Part shown: positions 1 through 15,230 of the stretch, one piece after another
Layout: every line of letters begins with the position of its first letter
How positions within the stretch are numbered: the first letter of the stretch is position 1
NCBI GenBank assembly: GCA_000181795.3
Contig: CM012953.1
Span: 12,670,218-12,734,217, forward strand
Direction: 5' to 3'
DNA: 64,000 nt
Source of the DNA: Trichinella spiralis
Lineage: Eukaryota > Nematoda > Enoplea > Trichinellida > Trichinellidae
The notes under the pieces: generated by a model
What the model was told of the DNA's origin: nothing
Database searches by the model: none
Seen by the model: only the letters and a program-made list of their open reading frames with translations
Position numbers and translations under genes: made by a program

Positions 1-935
1 ACAAAGGATGGATAAGGATAAAAAATTATTTTTGGAAAGGATGATCATGACAGTATCATTAGCTTCGCCACAAATCATATCTGTACATAAACAGAATCTC
101 AATGTAAGACGCATTTTCAAACAATCAATAAAGCTCATGAATAATATGCACATTGCTTATGTTACGTCACTACTATTAAAGTTACGTAATCTAAAATGAA
201 ATATTTGAACGAATGAAATGAAAAAATATTACAGCTAATCACAACGGAAAGATTTGAATCAATGAGCAATCAGACAAGGAAAACCATTACGACAAAGATT
301 TGACGGTCCAATAAAATAGCGTGGTCAACGACCAATAAGTGAACAGTGGGACCAAAGAAGGACATCCCTAATTTAAGAATATTGATTAATTATTTTGTGG
401 TTAATGTGAAATTTGTCTTCTTCATCTTCTTCGCTCATATTTATATTTGCGATGGTGGCTTGACTGCGCTCCTGATCGCCGTGGAGCGATTATGTATTAA
501 TTGTGGATGTGGAGTTAATTTGGCTGTTGTTGGTCCATGCGACTTGTTGGTTCTTCTTATCTAAGTAGCCTGAAAATCAGTCACCGCACTGAAGTCACGT
601 TCAACTAAGTAGGAAGATGGGAAGGCGAGTTGGACTTTTCTTACCATTCTTCCTCTATAAACCGGGATAGAGATCTGCATCTTGATGCTCCCACTAGAAA
701 GAATGATATTTGTTCTTTACCCTTTCATACCGGAATAGAATGACTGCGCGGAAATTTCTTTTTATTTGTTTTTTGCAATATTATACTTCAAGGAACTTGT
801 GGGGAGAAGAAAAAGTTCTCATCATAACACGTCGAGCAATGAAAGCAATGTTTATTCAGTATGGTATATGGTGAAACAGTTTCTTTTCTGATGAAGGCAG
901 AGAAAAACGCCACATTTTCTACAATTAACTTGTGT
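1..935. other. AT-rich non-coding DNA
   Basis: No coding region is supported here. Short open frames at 8-199 and 346-564 show no family resemblance or splice logic. The stretch holds one copy of the dispersed repeat called family A here (about 305-352) and leads into a degraded hAT element whose 5' terminal repeat I could not find. Confidence 0.5.
305..362 (+). repeat. dispersed repeat family A, copy 1
   Basis: This is a short copy of the repeat whose units look like CCAATAAAATAGCGTGGTCA, about 27-30 bases each. Related copies lie at 3634-3712, 22868-22960 and, inverted, 34748-34836. It ends in AATAAGTGAACAGTGGGACC, which resembles the end of family B copies. It is non-coding and its function is unknown. 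Confidence 0.5.
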
Positions 936-2044
936 AATGTTCTTACACAAGATCTCTACTAGTTATCTTTGCTTTGCATTGCTCTTTGGGATACGTCATT
1001 GCGGCAATAAATAAAATCAGAAGCATTCCTTTAAATGACAGATTATTCAGCCAGTGGGGCGAACAAAATGACGAAGAATTCAATCGCTTGCTGATGCACA
1101 CTGGAATCCGGTGGTTATCGAAAGGTGCTTGTTTAAGTCGCTTTTATGAGCTTTTTGACACCATTTTGAAATTCTTTCAAAACAAAGACCCTTCACTGAG
1201 AGACAGCTTGAAGAAGTGGAAAAGTGACATAGCATATATGGCTGATTTATTTTCCAAGTTTAATGAACTTAATCTACAACTGCAAGGAAGCGAACTTAAT
1301 CTAATAAAGACAAGATCTGTCATTTCATCCTTCACATCAAAGCTGGCTTTGTTCAAACACAACCTTCAGCGTGGAGAATTTTATCAATTTCCAAGCGTGC
1401 TGCACTCAGGGAAAATGAAGAAGTACACGATGATGACATTCAAATCTACTGTGATCATTTAGATGTGCTACAAAAGGACATGCAAGAAAGATTTCAAGAT
1501 ATTCTCAAAATGAAGATTCCAAATTGGGTGATAGACCCATTTTCAAACACTGATGAGATCGAAATGGAATTAGAAAAGGAATTAATTGATTTACAAACCA
1601 ATGAAGAGTTAAAGCCGAAGTTTAAGAACGGATATCATTCTTTCTAGTTGCAAAAACAAATATCTGACCTCTATCCCAGATTATGGAGAATGGTAAGAAA
1701 GTTCCTACTCGCCTTCCCATCTTCCTAATTAGTTGAACGTGGTTTCAGTGTGGAAACTGATTTTCTAACCAAGAAAAGAAACCAACTGCAAATCGCCAAA
1801 CGTGGTGATTTACGACTGTTCCTAACCAACATTGAACCCAATGTAGACAGATTAGTCGCAATGCACCAACCCCATCCATCACATCAATTATTTTCCCACT
1901 ATATGATTATTTTTGAAAGAACACTCGATTTGAAGAAATAGTCTGTTTAAAAATTCATTATTTTTTGACAATAATTTAGGTGGGCGTTTGAAAAACATAT
2001 GTCTCTCAAGGGGGCGATAGCCTGAAAAAGTTTGAGAAACACTG
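936..2044 (+). pseudogene. hAT-superfamily transposase remnant (ZBED5/SCAND3-like)
   Basis: The conceptual protein carries the central block of hAT transposases of the ZBED5/SCAND3/FAM200 group: GIRWLSKGACLSRFYELFD near 1103-1160 and a FNELNLQLQGSE block near 1258-1293. The C-terminal hAT dimerisation block follows at about 1740-1830 (LVERGFSVETDFLTKKRN). It is broken: a frame change lies near 1395-1410, and in-frame stops lie at 1645-1647 and about 1727. The BED finger and N-terminal half are absent. The 3' end of the element is visible at 2025-2044 as AAAAAGTTTGAGAAACACTG. Its reverse complement begins CAGTGTTTCTCAAAC, the usual hAT terminal inverted repeat. The copy cannot code for active transposase. 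Confidence 0.8.
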
Positions 2045-2547
2045 TTCTAGATCTTCCCTTCAGTGCACCGCTGCATTGAATTGATCCCAGAAAGCCTTGA
2101 ATTGGAAAATATCAACATCAAAAATTGGCAACTTTGGGATTGGCCGAGTGTACTGAGTTCGTTGTTGTTCACCGGGGGCGGGAGAGTCGTGCTCGAAGAT
2201 GGCACATGAGACGACGCGAACAGCTCGTCAGCTTGTTGCTACACTTGCAGGATTTTCGCCGCAAGTTCACTGTATTCAAAGAGAATTTTCACCTTTTCTT
2301 CCTCAGGAATGTGGTTGAGTTTTATTTGGCGCGATTCAAAAAAGTCTTGTTTTGTTAGTTCCAGCGTTCTGGACACTTCTCTGATGGCATCCATGTCGAC
2401 TGCTCGGGTGACGAGGTCTTGTAACCGCGCCAATCCATGTTCTAAAGCCATCTTTTCGAGGTGGAACATGGAGGACGAGATCTCTTCGTGGTTCGTCATG
2501 TTTTCTGAGTCGCTGGATGTGGATGTTTGAGCACTTGGTGTATCCAT

Positions 2548-2580
2548 AGGTCGCTGGTTCGACTCCGGCTCAGAGGACCA
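2548..2580 (-). promoter_or_regulatory. retroelement primer-binding site matching a tRNA 3' end
   Basis: The plus strand reads as the 3' part of a tRNA: T-stem GCTGG (2553-2557), T-loop TTCGACT, T-stem CCGGC (2565-2569), acceptor strand TCAGAGG, discriminator A, then CCA at 2578-2580. Eukaryotic tRNA genes do not encode CCA, so this is a reverse-transcribed tRNA tail, that is, the PBS of the minus-strand element. The match is longer than the usual 18 bases and covers the whole T-arm. Confidence 0.75.
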
Positions 2581-2583
2581 AAA

Positions 2584-3014
2584 TGTTAAGAAATCTTTTG
2601 TTCAAACTTGAGGATCCCTTTTGTAAGTGGACTGTATGTTTTTATTTATAACGATGCAAAACAATGAATGTTGTTTTATTCAACTGTGTTATGATGGGCC
2701 GTTTTGGGATGACGCAAGATTGCGTCATGGCGACGTCGCCGGAGTGCTACAACTTGAGCGTCGGCTATCTACCGTAGGAGGAAGAGTTGGGGTGCGCGGG
2801 ACCCCTGATTTTTGGTGTGTGCGATCGGACGGCTCTGTATTGTGTGCGTGTGTGTTTTATTCTGTTGATAGCGTTATTGTTTGCGAATATTAGTTTTGAA
2901 CGAATAAAACGTTTCCCGGAAAATCGGCCCTGAACTTTGATTTTGTTCTCGCCAAGCATTAAAATTTATCACATCAACTTAATTTTAAGTTGAATCAAGA
3001 ACGGGGAATAATAC
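2584..3014 (-). repeat. probable BEL/Pao LTR (single copy)
   Basis: The right limit of the PBS is followed by TGTTAAGAAATC on the plus strand, so the minus-strand LTR ends in ...TTAACA. A possible start is TGTATTATTCCCC at 3014. The region is locally more GC-rich than its flanks (2700-2850). Without a partner LTR the outer border is uncertain. Confidence 0.4.
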
Positions 3015-3633
3015 AATAGCTGAATAGGAGTTGGAAACGTTTGGAAGGCTAACTTTCTTGCTTCTCTTCTCTCCTCCCTCCTCACTCTTATTTATACATG
3101 TTAGTTGACCTGATTCCGCGTTTTATGGCTCAAATTTTCGAGGAAAAATCCAATTAAAATGGGTTGTTGTTTGTGCAACCGTTTAATCTATGTGGCTCCG
3201 GTGATTGGAACAGCCGCGCTGTCAGTAACTGAGCTCTGAGGTTGTGATAGGTATGCAGCATGGACGCTGACCCTTTGACCGTTTTATTGCCATTTCATTG
3301 TCCACCGTCAAGAAAAAACAAGGGTGTTAGCTTACATTGCGTCACCGTTGTTTTGTTGCGGTAAACAATATTTTGATCATAGGGAATTAAAAATTGATAA
3401 GCAGGTATAGAGAAAAAATTTCTCAACAGTAAACAATAATGTAAAAAAAATTTTTTTAATGGGTTTTATCCACAGTTCATTAACTTTCAGTCTGTTAAAG
3501 CATTTAAACATTTAAGATTAGTAATTTGTGTGTGGTTCATCAAAGTCACATTTCATAACGTTTTCTTATTGGCTACCTGGTTGGGATTGTTAAGCACAAT
3601 CAATCGGGGCAGGGACTTAAGAGTACAGCAACA

Positions 3634-3712
3634 GTGTTCAATGAGATAACGCTGTCAGTGACCAATGAGATAGCATCGTCAACTATCAATAAGAAAACGC
3701 GGTGAAAATTAT
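3634..3712 (+). repeat. dispersed repeat family A, copy 2
   Basis: Three head-to-tail units can be read here: TTCAATGAGATAACGCTGTC, then CCAATGAGATAGCATCGTCA, then TCAATAAGAAAACGCGGTGA followed by AAATT. The last unit is almost identical to the last unit at 22868-22960 and, in inverted form, close to that at 34748-34836. Confidence 0.65.
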
Positions 3713-4462
3713 GTCCTTTGTGGACAATCCTCAGTCAGTTGGTTATTAGCTTCCTGCGATTTACATATGTTGCTTGCCAGCTTTAATAAGTAAAATCAGG
3801 TACAAACATGATTAAGCTGAACGATGGCAATATTTAAATTAAGCTTACACTTTCATGATTGTCTGTACGCTTTAAGGTTGCACGCGATTGATCAGCAGTT
3901 GTCTAATGTGAAAAATGAACAAAAAATATTTTACGGTCTTTTGCAACATTTTGTTTTAATTTCTCATTTTATCCACAATGAAAATCAACTTGTGATATTT
4001 CTTGTGGCGTCAATGCCTTTTGTTCATACTAACAAAAGAAAATTAATCACACACAAATGCTGACATCAAAGAATGCGATGTTCACTGCCCCGTGAAATGA
4101 AGAAGCTTCAACAGCTTTTCTGCTCGCTGTCGTTCATTTCTTTCTTTCTGTTGGCATCAACATCCGGAGGGCTTTTATCTTATATTGCTTTTATCTCGCC
4201 GATCGCATAAATAGTGTTCAAAAGAATATTAACCAACGGATGCTTTGCTGATCAGATAAATTACATTTTACTTAGCAATTATATGAGATTTATGCATGAG
4301 ATGCTTTTCCATTTGTCAGCAATTATTCTAATGAGTAGCTAAAGGCGATTTTAATACAATGGATAAATCAACAAATGACAAATCGTCCAAAGCTGCAGTT
4401 GTCAGCTAAAACTAGAGTTGCATCTGCTAATTTATTAGCATCGAAATACTTTTCTGATTTTA

Positions 4463-4716
4463 CCTGCCTGTTCTCTGAAAATGTTTCTGGTTTGCAAAAC
4501 AATTTAATCTTTCCAATGTTTCTTTTGCTCCTGTTCACCAGAATTGTTGTTTTCCTATCCATGTTTTAAATAAAACAGCTTCACGCTTTTCTGAAAATGT
4601 TTCATGTTTGGAATAGAATTTTTTATCTTTCATCTTTCCAAGGTTTCTTTTCAGCAGAATGTTTCACCAGAATTATTGCTTCTCTTCTTATGTTTTATTT
4701 AAATAAAAAAATCTGC
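4463..4716 (+). repeat. diverged tandem duplication, about 125-base unit
   Basis: Unit 1 (about 4463-4577) and unit 2 (about 4590-4716) share the order TCTGAAAATGTTTC, ATCTTTCCAA-GTTTCTTTT, TTCACCAGAATT-TTG and ATGTTTTA-ATAAA. Point changes and small gaps separate them. The unit has no long open frame. Confidence 0.55.
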
Positions 4717-4999
4717 AATTTTATTTACAAATAAATACATGCGGTTTTAATTTTTGTGTAAATTGTATTAAATTTATTTTTCAGTAAACTACTGGATAAG
4801 TACAGTAAACAAAGTTGTGTTACAATTATGACCAAATGTTGAGGATTCTAAATCAGATAAGATCGTTTGTTATATTGCTGATCTGTTGCATTAATTTTAC
4901 GAAGTTTACATCCAATCTAAACGTATTCAATAACCCAAAGTTTACATTCAGTCTAGATGACAAGTTCGAACAGGCAACAAATTCAGCTGAAAACTGCGG

Positions 5000-5215
5000 G
5001 AGCGTATTTTTTGGAAAAATGTTGATGAACATCAATCATCCAATCAATGATTAAATCAGAGTAACAAATCAAATAGCACAAGGTATTTGTCCAATCACTT
5101 TTCAGAATAATTAGCTAATAAAACAGCACAAGTCATTAACCAATTACCGTTCAATCGAGTGGAACCTATTAGTGAACAGTGAACAAAAAAAGAAGTGGGG
5201 TTGGGAGAAATAGGT
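5000..5215 (+). repeat. dispersed repeat family B, copy 1
   Basis: This segment aligns along its length with 37045-37256 and partly with 28155-28312. Shared landmarks are CAATCAATGATTAAA, CAAATCAAATAGCACAAG, TTAGCTAATAAAACAGCA, AACCAATTACC and GTTGGGAGAAAT. It is non-coding; terminal inverted repeats were not obvious. Confidence 0.65.
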
Positions 5216-5489
5216 CGCAGATGAGTTCTTACTAGCCCTTCAAATTCATCTCAGCCCTTACAATGCCTCTTTAAAAATTCTCTTTAAGAAAATTTTACAA
5301 ATTACGAAAATTTGTGTCACTACTACAAATTTGATACAGAAACTTTTTAATCAGTAGCTGTTATCATGAATAAGGCCGTAACGTAATAATACGGTTTTGC
5401 AATAAAAGGGAACTGAGTAATAATGATGGAATAAAAATAAAAATAATACAAATTTCTAACACACGTCTGCTGCATGGAATAGCATCTGT

Positions 5490-6410
5490 TTACATTACTG
5501 CATGTCCTCGATATGTAACTGCCACTTGGAATAACCAGCCAATTAACAACAAGGAGGAGATTTTAGTTTCATTGTGAAGGCCAAAAAAAATTGATTCAGA
5601 AATAGAAACAACCAACTTCGCTGCATAATTCATAATAAGCACCATTGCCGGTCTATCTGCAGCGATGCTGATAAATGCAGCAGTGTAGATTGTACCAAAT
5701 GTTATAGATAAAGTGAACATGACGGTGAAAACGGTACCATGTTGGAAGAGAAAAAATGAAAACAAGGCGCGAAAGTGTTCAAAAAAATACAAATCAAATA
5801 TGCAACTGCACAACAAAGTATATATGCAAATTTTGCATACAACACCACAACGAACACTGATTAAATTACAAACATCTTTCGGCAACCAGTGCAGAGTTGA
5901 GCAGAAACTAACAGTTGCCAATGAGCGTAAAAGAAATGAAGGAACAAAAAAGTATGCAACCGCAGCAGAATCAATAAAGATTACAAAAATAACAGTTACA
6001 ATTATTATTGCAAACAAGTAGAGTAATTTTCTTTTCATTACATTATCATTTGATATGAAGATTCGAAAAATGAAATACGAAATCAAATCCAAGTAACCGT
6101 CAAAAACAGTTGAAAGATGTGAATCTTCCATTGCATGCATTTCCACATAACGAGAAATGAGAAATGCAACTGCTGAAAAAATTAAATGACGATTTTTGGA
6201 ACCGTCAAATATCTGCATTTCTGATTCGTCATTTCTGAGTTTTAATTGGAATAATTCAGCAATCAAAGCGACAAAATAAACTTGAACAGTTACCAATGTA
6301 TAAGAAAAATCGTAAAATAGCACCGTTATTATTACTACATTGAAAATGCGATCCAACAACGCACAGAACGCGAATGCTATGAGGCATATCTTGTTTAAGT
6401 GAAATTCCAT
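5490..6410 (-). CDS. orphan single-exon multi-pass membrane protein (306 aa)
   Basis: An uninterrupted ATG-started frame of 306 codons stands out in DNA where stops are dense. The protein is mostly hydrophobic and I count about 8-10 potential membrane spans: residues about 7-28, 33-56, 75-92, 100-118, 126-150, 152-170, 190-210, 215-240, 245-268 and 280-300. The final block (PAMVLIMNYAAKLVVSISES then ...SLLLIGWLFQVAVTYRG) has the helix-polar turn-GW-helix rhythm of drug/metabolite or nucleotide-sugar transporters (SLC35-like). I cannot name a family with confidence. It lies alone, divergent from the cullin gene, with no introns seen. It could be a true lineage-specific gene or a decaying one. 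Confidence 0.5.
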   Translation of the reverse strand: MEFHLNKICLIAFAFCALLDRIFNVVIITVLFYDFSYTLVTVQVYFVALIAELFQLKLRNDESEMQIFDGSKNRHLIFSAVAFLISRYVEMHAMEDSHLSTVFDGYLDLISYFIFRIFISNDNVMKRKLLYLFAIIIVTVIFVIFIDSAAVAYFFVPSFLLRSLATVSFCSTLHWLPKDVCNLISVRCGVVCKICIYTLLCSCIFDLYFFEHFRALFSFFLFQHGTVFTVMFTLSITFGTIYTAAFISIAADRPAMVLIMNYAAKLVVSISESIFFGLHNETKISSLLLIGWLFQVAVTYRGHAVM

Positions 6411-9281
6411 TTGAAAAATAATTTTTGCAAATCTAATACCAGTAATGAAAAATAAGAGATGACATGCAATACTGTAGAAACGTTTAAGTGAACAAAGTAA
6501 CTAATCATACAAGCAAAGATGCAAAATCATTTTGGCTTCTCGTTATTAATATCTATAATAATGCTTGCTTTTTATTTATTATTCGAATGAGTACTCAATT
6601 TTTCATGAATTACTTTTTGTATGTTAAAATGAATTTTTAACGACTATGCTCAAATTATATCTTTGAAACTGCGGTCACACCAAACGCGCAAAAACACAAA
6701 CCACTTTATTTTTATAAGTTTTATACAGATGAGAGATCTATGTAACAATGATCTGATATTCTATAAATTATAACTCTGAATTTCCTGAATGATAATTATG
6801 ATTTTTAAACTTATAAATCAATAACTGTTTATTCCACATATGCCATACAAGACCACTGAAATTAGCATTTTAACTAAAATATAAAATTCAAATTTGTTAA
6901 AAACGTTCATTTTCCACTTCATGCTTAATTTTTTTAATTGCAAAATTTTCAATTTAAATATATTTAAAAAAACGTAAAATACAATTGTGCAAAAAATAAA
7001 ACAGTTTTCTTGAAATAATGCTATTTTTTACATAATTAAGACTGATTTGCGCATAAATTACAAAATACGAACTTGATTTTCATATTTGAAAGTGTAAGGA
7101 TGTCGTTACTAATATTTGTTTAAAATTCAGTCAAAATCTAGCAATGAATAATATGTAAGCATAATTTGTGAAAATGAATTTATTGTTCATAATATTTAAG
7201 CTCGTATTTAGAGCATATGTTGTCAATCAACTACGTTTGTAACGAGCGGAACTACAGGTCACTCGTTCGTGATCTTACTGGACTGTATTTGAGTTTGTTA
7301 TTGCAAGGCGGGAGAGTCTAATGCGTTCGACAATCCGACTTGCGTCACGATAACTGCTAATCAAAACTCGATCGAGTGTCGACACAGTTTATTCACAAAC
7401 GAATAATAATGAGCCAGAGATAATAAGACCATGAATGACTCAACAGAACACACACAATTAAAAACACACCGAAGACAATCTTCAAATAACGACAACCCTC
7501 AATACAGGCAAACCAGCTCTCCACCTCCTTCACCACCGTACGCTACCGTATTCAATCCCGACACGCAGGTTCTTAACGTCGAGACAGTATCCGCATTTAA
7601 GACATTTACAACGTTAACAATGGTATTAAAGCATGAAAATCTTCTGTTCTTATATAACTTATTGAATAAAAAATTTTTTATTTTAAAAAATCTAATAATA
7701 AGCATTTTAGATGTTTAAGATAATGTTTTGAAATAGGTTTCTATGTATTTCACAGTTTACACTTAATTTTTTTTATTGATAATTATCGTACTGTTGAACG
7801 TTATTGCATTTGTTTCCGGATGCCAAGGCGGTGCATTTTTGAATGAAAATTATCTTGTATGTAATACTTTTTAATAATAAATTTAATTCTTTATCTTGTT
7901 TAGTTAGTTGTTTCATCGATGTTCAATTAATTTGCATTATAACATGCCACTTCTTGCTTTAAGTAGTTTCTTGACAGCTGAATTATTATTATATTGTTTT
8001 CAATTAGTTTGTTATATGTAATTTTAATCGATTTGTAATATTAATTAACTTGTCATACATTTCAAATGCATTATTTAATACTTTTGAAGTGTTGAAAGTG
8101 CTATAGTAAAATCTAAAATGCTGCCAATTAATTGTTTCCTGGTTAATATAATAAATGGCAGTTTTGTTTGTTAACGTCAGTTTGCTTTCAGTGTATTTCG
8201 ATGAATGTCCAAAACTTTAATTTTTATTATTGAAATGCATGATTTTATTTTAAAAGACTGATTTGTTGTACTACGGTAGGATACGTTATTTTTTAATTAT
8301 CTATATTATTATAGTAAAGTCAGATTAATGATGAGAAAACCATTTATTTTAATGTTCAGCTGATAAGTTTATTTGATTAGAATTTCATGAGAGTGCTTCT
8401 AATAAATGTATTGGCGCTTTTGCGATGTTTACAATTTGACATATTTCAAATGCGTATGTAATGTTGCGTTCAAATTGTTCGTGATATATTTTCCTTCCCG
8501 TTAAATGAGAGAAACTTAAGCCTTGAAGTTTATCCTGATTTATTTTACACATTTTGCTGTTATTATTTAGACTTTCTAATGAAGTACATTGAAAAGAAGA
8601 AAATATTGAACATTTTCGATGATGCGTACGAAATTGTTATTGTAATTAGTTGTTGTTCTCATTTCATTATTTAGTACATGACATTGTTAGCTAGCTAACC
8701 TGGTTTAAAGTTAGGTTTGAATCAGAAAAAGTATTCAGATATTCAATTAATTTTTACACGAAGAACTGAAACCGGAAATAAAACTTGCCAATTATTATCG
8801 TAAGCAACGCGATATTAAAACGAGGTTTCTACAATTTACAGTGAAAATTTTCATTTCAGTAATGTTTTCATTGCTGGATTTTATGATGTTGCCTGTTGTG
8901 AATCGGCAGTGTTTGTCTTATTAGCAGTAGTTTGTGATGATTGCTATTGCTAATTGTTAAAAACATCTGTTTCTTTAATGAATAGTACTTTTCCAGACAA
9001 TATGATTCGATTATGAGAAAAAATAAAGAGTATTTTAACCGTAAATGAACGTTAAGAAATGTAATAATATGATGTTAACGGTAACTTTTAAAAAATATAT
9101 TTACTGTGAAATGTAATTTAATTTTTTTATATGAATATTTCGAATAATTAATCAGTTGAGTGTTTTTATAAAATTTCAACTTCCACGTAATTGTCACGTC
9201 TTCATTTGATTGGCAGTGTTTTGAAAATTTTATATTAACATTTGTAAAATTATCATAGCCTTGATTTTTTTACTGGAAAAC
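6411..9281. other. long AT-rich intergenic stretch upstream of cullin-1
   Basis: Mostly very AT-rich with homopolymer runs. A less AT-rich patch at about 7200-7640 contains a candidate exon (7431-7625) and may include promoter or 5' leader sequence for the downstream cullin gene. No repeat of the A-C families was seen. A splice-acceptor-like TTATCATAG at about 9250-9258 sits 24 bases before the cullin ATG and could receive a 5' leader exon or a trans-spliced leader. Confidence 0.4.
7431..7625 (+). CDS. candidate first exon, unknown protein (low support)
   Basis: An ATG in good context (AGACCATGAATG) opens a frame whose first 65 codons are Ser/Thr/Pro/Asn-rich (for example SSPPPSPPYATVFNP) with richer base composition than the flanks. 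After about 7622 the frame turns into AT-rich, non-coding-looking sequence. A possible donor ACAATG|GTATTA lies at that border. I found no downstream partner in the right phase, so this may be 5' leader or chance. No family is recognised. Confidence 0.2.
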
Positions 9282-14049
<4,768 letters not shown>

Positions 14050-15230
14050 GAGGATTATAATAATTTCACACAGCGTGCCGTGATTTTTAATATATACTTT
14101 TGCATTTTTTAAACTCTTGTTTAATTTATTTCCGTCACGTCTTCGGAGAATATACATGTATATGTAAATTTCCTTTATAATAATTCATCTTTAAACACCA
14201 AGGAGCCTTTTGTTTATATGCTTTTAAAAGCACTGCATTTTTGCCGCTTCTCCGAAGTTTTTTTTGTAGTTTACACGGTAAACTTTATAAAAAATATTAT
14301 TTGTCTTATGAAACATTTTTGTCGTCAAATACGGGTATTCAATTTTTTTTAATTATTATTGCTCATAACAAATTGGCAGAATTGATATTGTTTGCTGTGT
14401 ACACTTGTTGTATTAATCTACCTGCTGGTGTGCTGGATGCACGTTGCTTGGGTGTAGATAGAGGTATTGGAAAGTAAGAATTCCATTGATAATGTCGACT
14501 TGGTCAAATTTTGGAAGTCATCATTAGTAACATGAAGAAATCAACGGGTGGTACGTTTGTATTTTATTTTTCAAATTATATTATGACGTTGTTTGAGAAG
14601 AGGACATTGATAATTATTTAAGATGATCATTTTAATGGAAGATCAGTTTTTGACTGCTTGTAAAATTTGGCAGTTTGTGTTTCGAAGCTAATTTCTATTT
14701 GATGATGGTGGTTTGGAAGATGTTACTGCTGTAAAATTGAACGGTGAGAAAGCAGATGAAGATCACGTGTTTATTTGCATTTGTTGTGCAAATGACTTTG
14801 GAAAAGCCGAACCGCGTTGTGTTAGCAGCGTGCGTGCATGGATTTGATTACTTGATTTGTTTCCATAGTGTTTCGCAAAAATTCAAATTGGGTGAATTAA
14901 TAAAAGAATGGAGCGTGGAATATTTAATTTTGTCATTGATTTATTTATTTATTCGTTTTTTTCTGTGCGAGAAATACGCTCTCTGTAGCGTTTTTATTGT
15001 TTGTTGATGATTTGCATATTACATTGAACGAAAAAAAATATGTTTCTAGTGGTGATTGTTGTATTTATTGTTCAAGTTTTTGTTTAATTGTTGACGGTGA
15101 GTGATTGGTTAAATGTGAAAAAGCGATCACAAAGGTGAAGAAGAGAAGAGAAGAGCACAAGGAGAAATAAGCAGCAGCAGCAGCACAGCCCGAAGTGGTG
15201 AAGTTTGTCGGCAAGGATTTGGACCGAAAA
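14050..15230. other. cullin-1 3' flank and GT25 upstream region
   Basis: AT-rich for the first 600 bases, then moderately richer. Open frames at 14241-14477 and 14744-15007 look like chance. The final 70 bases before the GT25 ATG include a short CAG run (15173-15183) and are purine-rich, as expected of a 5' leader. Confidence 0.4.

Larger units (their letters stand above)
2060..3014 (-). mobile_element. truncated BEL/Pao LTR retrotransposon, 5' end (LTR, PBS, gag start)
   Basis: Read on the minus strand, an LTR-like segment (about 3014 to 2584, TGT...ACA ends) is followed by a tRNA-complementary primer-binding site at 2580-2548. A gag-like frame starts directly after it at 2547 (MDTPSAQTSTSS...) and stops at 2239. 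Past the stop and a frame change, PIFDVDIFQFKAFWDQFNAA (about 2130-2065) is the hallmark start of the BEL/Pao gag domain (DUF1759-like). The copy breaks off near 2060 next to the hAT end, so no protease, polymerase or integrase remains. Superfamily assignment rests on the DUF1759-like block and is fairly firm. The outer LTR border at 3014 is a guess because no second LTR is present. Confidence 0.7.
3015..5489. other. intergenic, repeat-bearing, no gene recognised
   Basis: AT-rich DNA with stops in all frames. It contains family A copy 2 (3634-3712), a diverged tandem duplication (4463-4716) and family B copy 1 (5000-5215). Open frames at 3824-4063 and 4815-5054 have no coding signature I can support. 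Confidence 0.5.

Noticed and set aside
2551-2580. tRNA gene fragment
   Set aside because: It has only a T-arm and acceptor 3' strand, and carries an encoded CCA next to an LTR and gag start, so it is a primer-binding site.
14744-15007. 87-codon frame upstream of GT25
   Set aside because: No homology, poor composition and AT-rich tail; more likely leader or spacer sequence.
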